Position numbers and translations under genes: made by a program. A DNA stretch of 64,000 nucleotides from Amycolatopsis orientalis DSM 40040 = KCTC 9412 (GTDB taxonomy: Bacteria > Actinomycetota > Actinomycetes > Mycobacteriales > Pseudonocardiaceae), in the NCBI RefSeq assembly GCF_000478275.1, contig NZ_ASJB01000080.1, forward strand, positions 434,001-498,000, read 5' to 3'. Shown in pieces: positions 58,058-64,000 of this stretch (position 1 is its first letter; every line of letters starts with the position of its first letter). A model generated the notes under the pieces. That model searched no databases. It was not told the DNA's origin and saw only the letters and a list, made by a program, of their open reading frames with translations.

Positions 58058-58083
58058 ATCGCGTTTAGCGGGCTAAATGCGAT
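58058..58083. repeat. Family C palindrome copy 3
   Basis: ATCGCGTTTAGC-GG-GCTAAATGCGAT, a 12-bp inverted repeat with one mismatched pair, 20 bp after the MarC stop. It shares TTTAGCGGGCTAAA with the pair at 47673-47736. A family B element follows 45 bp later, so two families share this 173-bp gap. Confidence 0.85.
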
Positions 58084-58122
58084 GCGGGCGCGTGGGCGCG
58101 CTCGCCCGGGGCAACGGGGCCC

Positions 58123-58145
58123 GGCGATAGCAAAGGTCCCTTGCT
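58123..58145. repeat. Family B palindromic element before the RecB-like gene
   Basis: GGCGAT followed by AGCAAAGGTCCCTTGCT (core 58129-58145). The flanking CCGG/GG arms are weaker than in other copies. It ends 66 bases before the RecB-like start codon, so it may terminate marC transcription. Confidence 0.82.
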
Positions 58146-58211
58146 CCCTTCCTGGGGATCCCCTCGAAAAGTGTCGGTGGGGGTGCGTAGCGTTGCGGGC
58201 GGGGTGATCCG

Positions 58212-59081
58212 ATGGAGCAGATTGGTTTCGACTTCGGCGTCGAGGCGCCGCGCAAGCTGACGAAGGTCTCGCCCGCGCGCCTCGCGACGTTCGAAGATTG
58301 CCCGCGCCGCTACCGCATGTCGTATCTCGACCGCCCGTCCCCGACCCGCACCGGGGCATGGGCGCACAGCACGCTCGGCGCGGTGGTGCACAACGCGCTG
58401 CGGGCGTTGTTCGACCTGCCGGTGATCAAGCGGGTGCCGCAGCGGGCGATGGCGCTCGTCGCCGAGCACTGGAAGGACGCCGGGTTCGAGGACACCGACC
58501 AGGCCGCCCGCTACCGTGCCCGCGCCAAGGCCTGGGTCGCGGACTACGTCGAGCACAACGACGTCAGCGTCGATCCGGTCGGCCTGGAGCGCTGGGTTTC
58601 GGCGCCCGTCACGCTCGAACCGGGCAGCGGGCCCAGCCTCATCATCGAGGGCCGCGCCGACCGCATCGACCAGCGCGGCCGGGAACTGGTGATCATCGAT
58701 TACAAGACCGGCCGTCGTGCGCCGGACGACTACGAGGCGCGCTCCTCGCAGGCATTGGCGCTGTACGCGGTCGCGGCCGCCAGGACGCTGCGCACGCCGT
58801 GCTACCAGGTCGAGTTGCACCACGTGCCCAGCGGCACCATCGCGGCCGCGGAGCACACCGAGGAGAGCCTCAGGCGTCATCTCCAACGCGCCGACGAGAC
58901 CGCCGGGGACCTGCGGCTGGCAACGGATACCCTGAACGCGGGCGGCGACGAGGACGTGTTGTTCCCGGCGCGCCCCGGCCGCCGCTGCTCGTGGTGCGAT
59001 TTCCGGCCCAGCTGCGCGGCGGGCCAGGAGGCCGGGCCCCAGGCTCAGCCGTGGGAGCTGCTGGCTCCGCTGGATTCCTGA
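58212..59081 (+). CDS. RecB-family PD-(D/E)XK nuclease with Fe-S cluster
   Basis: A 289-residue AddB/Cas4-like nuclease. Catalytic residues are in GRADRID (147-153) and VIIDYKTG (Asp163, Lys165). A 4Fe-4S cluster site is suggested by Cys30 (FEDCPRRY) plus Cys259, Cys262 and Cys268 near the C-terminus, the layout of Cas4/AddB. No helicase domain or cas gene is nearby, so it is a stand-alone exonuclease of unknown pathway, as is common in actinomycetes. Confidence 0.88.
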   Translation: MEQIGFDFGVEAPRKLTKVSPARLATFEDCPRRYRMSYLDRPSPTRTGAWAHSTLGAVVHNALRALFDLPVIKRVPQRAMALVAEHWKDAGFEDTDQAARYRARAKAWVADYVEHNDVSVDPVGLERWVSAPVTLEPGSGPSLIIEGRADRIDQRGRELVIIDYKTGRRAPDDYEARSSQALALYAVAAARTLRTPCYQVELHHVPSGTIAAAEHTEESLRRHLQRADETAGDLRLATDTLNAGGDEDVLFPARPGRRCSWCDFRPSCAAGQEAGPQAQPWELLAPLDS

Positions 59082-59108
59082 GATCTCGACGATTGGACAG
59101 GCGAGGAC

Positions 59109-59453
59109 GTGTCGTCACCGGACACCGAACAGCTCGCGACCACACCACTGCCCGTGGGCCCGGGCGATCCCGCCGTGCCTGAACGCCGACGGTTCTGGCG
59201 CGGGCTGACCGGTTCGCTCGCGGCCGGGATGGTCGTGCTCGCGACCTGCGTCCTGGTGATCGCCGGGATCTGTCTCTTCACCGCCGCACCGGGGCCGGGT
59301 CCCCTGATGCTGATCGGGCATCCGGTCGCCGCGGTGCTCGCCGTGCCGGCGCAGCGGATCGCTGATGCGCGGACCGGCCGCGTCGCGGGCTTCGCGGGTC
59401 TCGGTGTCGTGGTGAGCGTGACGGCCGCGCTGAGCCTGTTCTGGTGGAGCTGA
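59109..59453 (+). CDS. Small hypothetical membrane protein
   Basis: A 114-residue protein with a Pro/Thr-rich start (about 1-28) and three hydrophobic helices (about 36-58, 64-78, 92-112; AAGMVVLATCVLVIAGICLF and VAGFAGLGVVVSVTAALSLF). No family recognised. GTG start 27 bp after the RecB-like stop on the same strand. Confidence 0.65.
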   Translation: MSSPDTEQLATTPLPVGPGDPAVPERRRFWRGLTGSLAAGMVVLATCVLVIAGICLFTAAPGPGPLMLIGHPVAAVLAVPAQRIADARTGRVAGFAGLGVVVSVTAALSLFWWS

Positions 59454-59570
59454 CCGCGGCAGGAAAATGCCACGCTGACCAAAAACCCCTTCTGTCGCTG
59501 GAAACTGGGCGGTACCGGGCACGTCGTGGAAGACCACGCTGCCCAGCAGCGAGGACGAAGGGCACCGTTG

Positions 59571-60215
59571 ATGACCTACCCACCCCAGCCAGGACAGCCC
59601 GACCAAGGCCAAGGCGGGCAGCAGTACGCGGGGCAGCAGCTCCCGCCGCAGCAGTACCAGCAGGGCACTTACGACCAGAGCGGCGCGTACCCGCAGCCGC
59701 AGCAGTACCCCGGCTACGGCCAGCAGCAGTACGGGCAGAACCAGCAGTACCCCCAGGGCTTCGGCGGGCCGCCCGCGCCACCGAAGAACAACAAGACCGG
59801 CGTGCTCGTGGCCATCGCCGCCGCTGCCGTGGTGGTGGTCACGCTGGCCATCACCGGGTTCGTCGCTCCCGGGTTCTTCCTCGGCGACGACAAGGCCGAC
59901 AAAACGGCAAGCCCCGAAGTGACCGCGCAGGCCGTCGTCGCGGGCATCAACGCCCACGACAAGCCCGCGTTGAGGGCGCTCAAGTGCGTGAACGCGGACG
60001 AGGACATCGACCAGGCCATCGAACACGTCGACGAAGTGGCGAGCGCGACGCTCGGCGAGCTGACGAAGATCTCCGAAACCGAGTACTCGGTGGTCGTCAA
60101 GCTGAGCGTCGAAGGGCGCTCCCGCACCGCCGCCGGCACGCTCTCCGGCGAGGGCGGCCAATGGTGCTGGAAGGAACTCGGCCGATCCCGTGCCAAGACC
60201 TCGGCGACGCGCTGA
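59571..60215 (+). CDS. Gln/Tyr-rich single-pass membrane protein with DUF4878-like domain
   Basis: A 214-residue protein. A cytoplasmic region rich in Gln, Pro, Tyr and Gly (about 1-75, repeated QQYxGQ units) precedes one transmembrane helix (about 82-104; LVAIAAAAVVVVTLAITGF) and an extracytoplasmic domain (about 115-210) with the NTF2-like pattern AQAVVAGINAHDKPALRALK. Such Lumazine-binding/DUF4878-like domains occur in many actinomycete surface proteins; function unknown. Confidence 0.72.
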   Translation: MTYPPQPGQPDQGQGGQQYAGQQLPPQQYQQGTYDQSGAYPQPQQYPGYGQQQYGQNQQYPQGFGGPPAPPKNNKTGVLVAIAAAAVVVVTLAITGFVAPGFFLGDDKADKTASPEVTAQAVVAGINAHDKPALRALKCVNADEDIDQAIEHVDEVASATLGELTKISETEYSVVVKLSVEGRSRTAAGTLSGEGGQWCWKELGRSRAKTSATR

Positions 60216-60220
60216 CGAGC

Positions 60221-60255
60221 GCCGGGGGAGCAAGGGACCTTTGCTATCGCCCGGC
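60221..60255. repeat. Family B palindromic element between convergent genes
   Basis: Core AGCAAGGGACCTTTGCT (60229-60245) within outer arms GCCGGG (60221-60226) and CCCGGC (60250-60255). It lies between the Gln-rich protein gene and the convergent propeller gene, ending two bases before the latter's stop codon. Confidence 0.87.
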
Positions 60256-60257
60256 GG

Positions 60258-61652
60258 TCACTTGAGGGCGGCCAGCGTGGGGCCGCGCTGCTCCAGCAGC
60301 ACGGGCCCGACCGACGAGAGCCGCACCGGGCCGGTGTAGCCGTGCCGGTCGACGCCGACGGTGCGGATCGTGGTGCCGGTCAGCTCGTCGAGGACGGCGA
60401 GGCCGCCCTGGATCGGCACGACCAGCTGGTCCCCGAAGGTCACCCCGGGGCCGACGGAGTTGCTCAGCGTCCAGCGCGGCGTCAGGTCGTCCCGTGAGAA
60501 AGCCATGGTCTTCGAGCCGGTGAACCAGTAGACACCCTGCGCGGTCCACGAGGTCGTCATGATCCCGCCCGCGGGGTCCTTCGCGAGGTCCGCGGCGGGC
60601 ACGTCCAGCGGGTACGCCGACTTCTGCATACCGTCGCCGCCGTAGATGACCAGCAGTTTCTGTTCCGGGAGCACGAGCAGCGCGAGATCACCGGACATCG
60701 CGACGAGTTTCGCGTTCTTCCCGGCGAGCACGGTGCTGTAGTCGACCTTCGGTTCGTCGGCCTCGTCGTTGCTCGCGCGGTAGACGGTGAAGCGGTCGGC
60801 CGGATCGCCGGGGCAGCGTTCGATCACGCCGATCTTGCCCGACGCGGCGGCCACCGTGCCGTACGTGCAGCCCGTCCGGGGTTGCTTGTTCGGCTGGACG
60901 ACGGCCGGGACCTCGCCGTACTCCATGCTCTTGACCAGGTCGTCGCGCCAGGTGTTGAGCAGTTTCTTGCCGGTCGTGGTGACGTGCGAGCCGTCGACGA
61001 CCAGCTGGGTGCCGAGTTCGGCGTCGCCGTTGCGCTGCGCGGTGCGGCGCCCGGTGCCGGTGTCGAGCTGGGTGACCTCGCTGCAGCCGGTGTCCTTGCG
61101 GTACACCGCGTCCACCTTGATCCCGGCGAGCGCGACGGTGCACAGCTCGAGATCGCGGGAATAGCGCCAGCGGACGGTGCCGGTGAGCGGATCCCGGCCG
61201 AGTACTTCGCCCTTGTCGGCGGTGACGACGCTGTTGGCCTCACCGATCGGGACGGGTGTCGCCGAACTCGGCGCCTGCCACAGCTCGGTGAGGGAGCCGG
61301 GTACGGCCGCCGGTGCCAGGGGGAGGTCGGGTGGCAGCGTGGCGGCGACCTGCGCGACCGTCGCCGCGTTGTCGCTGTTCACTCCGATGACTACCCCGGT
61401 GACGGCGACGACCACGACGATCACCGCGACGAGCACGCGATCCCGCGTGCGGTTCCACGGTGACCGCCGGGCGCGTTTCCCGCCCAGCGGCGGCTCGGCG
61501 GCCACCGGCTGGGCGGGTTCGGCGTCCAGGACGTCCTCGGTGCCGATCGCGGCCGTGGGTTCCGGCTCGCCGCCGTCCGACGGCTGTTCGGGATCGACGG
61601 GCTCGGGCCGCGCCGGTTCGTTGTCCGGCGCGGCGTCCCAGCGTTCGCTCAC
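60258..61652 (-). CDS. Membrane-anchored beta-propeller-like protein (Rv3212-like)
   Basis: A 464-residue protein. An acidic Pro/Glu-rich cytoplasmic tail (about 1-60) and one transmembrane helix (about 72-93; VLVAVIVVVVAVTGVVIGV) precede an extracytoplasmic domain (about 110-464) with repeating strand motifs (GRDPLTGTVRWRY; LDTGTGRRTAQ; TPRWTLS; VLDELTGTTIRTVG) typical of PQQ-like beta-propellers. It lies next to a DEAD-box helicase gene exactly as Rv3212 lies next to rhlE. Function unknown. GTG start. Confidence 0.78.
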   Translation of the reverse strand: MSERWDAAPDNEPARPEPVDPEQPSDGGEPEPTAAIGTEDVLDAEPAQPVAAEPPLGGKRARRSPWNRTRDRVLVAVIVVVVAVTGVVIGVNSDNAATVAQVAATLPPDLPLAPAAVPGSLTELWQAPSSATPVPIGEANSVVTADKGEVLGRDPLTGTVRWRYSRDLELCTVALAGIKVDAVYRKDTGCSEVTQLDTGTGRRTAQRNGDAELGTQLVVDGSHVTTTGKKLLNTWRDDLVKSMEYGEVPAVVQPNKQPRTGCTYGTVAAASGKIGVIERCPGDPADRFTVYRASNDEADEPKVDYSTVLAGKNAKLVAMSGDLALLVLPEQKLLVIYGGDGMQKSAYPLDVPAADLAKDPAGGIMTTSWTAQGVYWFTGSKTMAFSRDDLTPRWTLSNSVGPGVTFGDQLVVPIQGGLAVLDELTGTTIRTVGVDRHGYTGPVRLSSVGPVLLEQRGPTLAALK

Positions 61653-61690
61653 GTGCCCCTAGCTCCCCACGTCCGCGGTCCTGAAGATGC

Positions 61691-63334
61691 TCAGTCTGCC
61701 GACGCAGGTGTATCAGAAGTCGCCGAGGGACGGCGACGGCGGCGTCGGCGAGCCGGACGCTCGGCGCTGTCGCCTGCCTCCTTCTCGACCGCCGGGCCGC
61801 TGACCTCCGGGCTCGGCTTCGCGGCGCCACGACTGCGGCGGCGCGTGCGAGTGCGGGCCTCCGAAGAACCCTCAGCGCCCTCAGCGCCCTCGCTGTCGGT
61901 GCCCTTCGCCGCGGCCGCGGCGTCCGCCGCCTCGATCTCGGCAGCCGCGTTGGCGCCGCCACGGGTCCGCTTGCGCGGCGCGCGGTTGCGCTTGCGGGGC
62001 GCCTCTTCCTCGTCGGTGGTGCGGCCCTTGGCCCCGCGGGGACCACGGCGCTTGCCGCCCAGGTCTTCTTCGACCTCGGCCGAAAGGCCGGCGCGGGTCC
62101 GCTTCGACAGCGGGAGACGGCCGGTGGTGCCCTCGGGGATCCCGAGGTCGCTGAACAGGTGCTTGGACGAGGAATACGTCTCGGCGGGCTCGGGCATGTC
62201 GAGGCCGAGGGTGTCGGAGATCAGCTTCCAGCGCGGTTCCTCGTCCCAGTCGACGAGGGTGATCGCGACACCGGTGCGCCCGGCGCGGCCGGTGCGGCCG
62301 ATCCGGTGGACGTAGGTCTTCTCGTCCTCGGGCGTCTGGTAGTTGATCACGTGCGTGACGTCGTCGATGTCGATACCGCGGGCGGCGACATCGGTGGCGA
62401 CCAGCACGTCGACCTTGCCGGAGCGGAACGCGCGCAGCGCCTGCTCGCGGGCGCCCTGGCCCAGGTCACCGTGGACGGCGGCGGCCGCGAAACCGCGCTC
62501 GACGAGTTCGTCGGCCACCTTCTGCGCGGTGCGCTTGGTCCGGGTGAAGATCATCGTCAGGCCGCGGCCCTCGGCCTGCAGCGCGCGGGCGATCAGCTCC
62601 GGCTTGTCCATCGAGTGCGCCCGGTAGACGAACTGGGTGGTGCGCTCGTGGATGGCGCCGGCGTCGTTCTCCTCGGCGCGGATATGCGTCGGCTGGGTCA
62701 GGAACGTGCGGGCCAGCGTGATGATCGGGCCCGGCATGGTCGCCGAGAACAGCATCGTCTGCCGCTTGTCCGGGACCATCCGCAGGATGCGCTCGATGTC
62801 GGGCAGGAAGCCCAGGTCGAGCATCTCGTCGGCCTCGTCCAGCACCAGGCCGCGGACCTTGCCCAGCACCAGGTGCTTCTGCTCGGCCAGGTCCAGCAGG
62901 CGGCCGGGGGTGCCGATGACGACGTCGACGCCGTTGCGGAGGGCGGCGATCTGCGGCTCGTACGGGCGGCCGCCGTAGATGGCCAGCGTGCGGATGCCGA
63001 GGTGCTTGCCCGCGCCCTTGAGGTCGTTCGCGACCTGGATGCACAGCTCACGGGTCGGCACGACGACCAGCACCTGCGGGGTGCCGTCGCCGGGGACCTC
63101 GACGCGGTGCAGCAGCGGGACGCCGAAGCCCAGCGTCTTGCCCATGCCGGTGCGGGCCTGACCGATGAGGTCGTCGCCCGCCATGGCCAGCGGCAGGGTC
63201 AGGGCCTGGATGGCGAAGGTGCGTTCGATCCCGGCCTCGCTCAGCGCCTTCACGATCTCCGGCTTGACGCCGAAGGAGGCGAAGGAGGGGGCCTCGGGTT
63301 CCACCGGAGCGCCCGCCTGCAGCGGGTGCGACAC
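61691..63334 (-). CDS. rhlE: DEAD-box RNA helicase (RhlE-like)
   Basis: A 547-residue RNA helicase. Q-motif with FASFGVKPEIVKAL, motif I ARTGMGKT at 60-67, DEAD box VLDEADEML, SAT motif in LFSATMPGP, and motif VI HRIGRTGRAGR; then a long basic, Arg-rich C-terminal tail (about 430-547). It unwinds RNA in ribosome assembly or decay. GTG at 63334 is given, but the frame stays open and protein-like for 33 more codons to a CTG at 63431-63433 with GAGAGG upstream, so the true start may be that CTG. Confidence 0.9.
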   Translation of the reverse strand: MSHPLQAGAPVEPEAPSFASFGVKPEIVKALSEAGIERTFAIQALTLPLAMAGDDLIGQARTGMGKTLGFGVPLLHRVEVPGDGTPQVLVVVPTRELCIQVANDLKGAGKHLGIRTLAIYGGRPYEPQIAALRNGVDVVIGTPGRLLDLAEQKHLVLGKVRGLVLDEADEMLDLGFLPDIERILRMVPDKRQTMLFSATMPGPIITLARTFLTQPTHIRAEENDAGAIHERTTQFVYRAHSMDKPELIARALQAEGRGLTMIFTRTKRTAQKVADELVERGFAAAAVHGDLGQGAREQALRAFRSGKVDVLVATDVAARGIDIDDVTHVINYQTPEDEKTYVHRIGRTGRAGRTGVAITLVDWDEEPRWKLISDTLGLDMPEPAETYSSSKHLFSDLGIPEGTTGRLPLSKRTRAGLSAEVEEDLGGKRRGPRGAKGRTTDEEEAPRKRNRAPRKRTRGGANAAAEIEAADAAAAAKGTDSEGAEGAEGSSEARTRTRRRSRGAAKPSPEVSGPAVEKEAGDSAERPARRRRRRRPSATSDTPASAD

Positions 63335-63433
63335 GTCGAGCGCCGCCGGGCCTGACTCGCTGTGCTCCAGCGCGACGGCCTCCGGGACGCCGGTGACGGT
63401 GTTCTCTTCGGTTGTGGTTTCGTTCGTGGTCAG

Positions 63434-63766
63434 GGTGCTCGCCTCTCTCGTGACCAGCGCGCACTGCCCTGGTCACCGGATCGACACTCGACCACGAAAA
63501 TTCGCTCGGCTCCGCGCTACTGGCGCTGAAGCGGCCCTTCGTGGGAATGCCGCAGGATGGCGTGCACGCACATCATTCTTGTGCTGACCAGGGCCACATC
63601 GGCTGTCCTTCAGCCGCAGCGGCGTCCCGGTCCGGACGGAAGATCCGTCGTTTCCGTCGGCCAGTCTACCTGATCTGCGGTTTTTCGATAGCCCCCGCCG
63701 CGCCGACGAAGGTGGGATCGGTCTCTTCGTCACCCCGCGGGTGTGTTCGGCGATACCCTTTCCGCC
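63434..63766. other. Long gene-free leader region upstream of the helicase
   Basis: A 333-bp divergent gap between the helicase and the ferritin-like gene, with no recognised gene. Part of it would be a long helicase 5' leader. GCGCACTGCCCTGGTCA (about 63461-63477) recurs in inverted partial form as TGACCAGGGCCACATCGG (about 63586-63603); the shared CTGGTCA/TGACCAG segments could pair in the leader. GATACC lies about 11 bp before the ferritin-like GTG and may be a -10 box for a near-leaderless transcript. Confidence 0.35.
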
Positions 63767-64000
63767 GTGACGGAGGCAAAGCAGATCAGTGAGGGCGTAG
63801 TCGATTTGCTCGGCGTACTCGCCTATGGGGAATTGTCCGCATTCGATCGCATGGCCGAGGACGCGCGCACCGCGCCGACGCTGTCCGGCCGGGCCGCGCT
63901 GGCTTCCATGGCCGCCGCCGAGATCGGGCACTACGACCTGCTCACCAAGCATCTCGCCGCGCACGGCGTCGCGATCGAGGACGCGATGCGGCCGTTCGTC
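63767..64000 (+). CDS. Ferritin-like-fold protein, 5' part
   Basis: The first 78 codons of a plus-strand gene that runs out of the window. The product starts MTEAKQISEGVVDLLGVLAY and then GELSAFDRMAEDA and MAAAEIGHYDLLTKHLAAHG. These Glu/His-bearing helices match the ferritin-like (MiaE-like) family encoded beside rhlE in mycobacteria (Rv3210c-like). The ExxH pattern (EIGHYD) is compatible with a diiron site; the rest is outside the window. GTG start. Confidence 0.8.
   Translation, partial: MTEAKQISEGVVDLLGVLAYGELSAFDRMAEDARTAPTLSGRAALASMAAAEIGHYDLLTKHLAAHGVAIEDAMRPFV

Noticed and set aside
1..64000. tRNA, rRNA, insertion sequence, prophage or biosynthetic gene cluster.
   Set aside because: Reading both strands gave no tRNA-like cloverleaf with confidence, no transposase or integrase, no phage structural genes and no PKS/NRPS or similar core genes.

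Overview
The window is high-G+C DNA (GC-rich third codon positions, many GTG/TTG starts, 4-bp ATGA/GTGA gene overlaps) from an actinomycete. The protein repertoire and much of the gene order point to Pseudonocardiales, most likely Amycolatopsis or a close relative. The genus is an inference from sequence style; no database was searched. No rRNA, tRNA, CRISPR array, transposase or phage gene was recognised.

Layout. 1-6.5 kb: secreted hydrolases (start of an M28 aminopeptidase, an M4 metalloprotease with a P-domain, a GH9 cellulase) around an XRE/DUF397 regulator pair. 6.6-9.7 kb: two LOG-type phosphoribohydrolases, PlsC-type acyltransferase and GpgS (glucosyl-3-phosphoglycerate synthase). 9.6-15 kb: cydA-cydB-cydD-cydC on the minus strand. 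Divergent from it at 15.1-17.5 kb lie a PadR regulator and three tandem 224-residue HAAS-type membrane proteins. 17.5-22.2 kb: DivIVA-like protein, SRPBCC protein, tag, enoyl-CoA hydratase, DUF3117 protein, leucyl aminopeptidase, PAP2 phosphatase. 22.3-24.5 kb: a LysR/MFS divergent pair. 24.5-32.6 kb: O-methyltransferase, sigE, rseA, LppU-like protein, htrA, tatB, mrp, DUF1003 protein, MgtE-N/CBS protein. 32.7-40.9 kb: APH-like kinase, slipin, three DUF4190 proteins, acyl-CoA dehydrogenase, NB-ARC/TPR protein, OmpA-like lipoprotein, general stress protein. 41.1-45.4 kb: lpqY-sugA-sugB-sugC sugar importer. 45.5-51.6 kb: accessory genes (NPP1-like protein, PspC, lipoprotein, TetR/DHA2 exporter, ParB-like protein, phosphoesterase). 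51.6-64 kb: corA with a 38-codon gene, MaoC protein, DUF2332, Nudix, PH-domain protein, PHP phosphoesterase, MarC, RecB-like nuclease, an Rv3212-like propeller protein, a DEAD-box helicase and the start of a ferritin-like protein.

From memory of the Mycobacterium tuberculosis map, much of this backbone (LOG, gpgS, DivIVA-like, tag, DUF3117, O-methyltransferase, sigE-rseA-htrA-tatB, mrp, DUF1003, MgtE-N, lpqY-sugABC, corA) follows Rv1205-Rv1239c. The end resembles Rv3210c-Rv3212. The cyd/PadR/HAAS block, the NB-ARC gene and the 45.5-51.6 kb genes look like insertions into that backbone.

The most unusual content is not a gene cluster. It is a set of families of perfect or near-perfect palindromes of about 26-65 bp, nearly all at gene 3' ends. 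One family (seven copies of an AGCAAAGGTCCCTTGCT core) also lies inside coding sequence: in the central loop of an MFS transporter, and at the C-termini of that transporter and of a PAP2 phosphatase. At one convergent junction a single copy supplies the stop codons of both genes. Another family (four copies) swaps its inner stem sequence while keeping perfect pairing and occurs in both orientations. A second point of interest is a CydA that keeps its haem ligands but has lost most of the quinol-binding Q-loop, divergent from a PadR gene with matching palindromes on both sides of the shared intergenic region.
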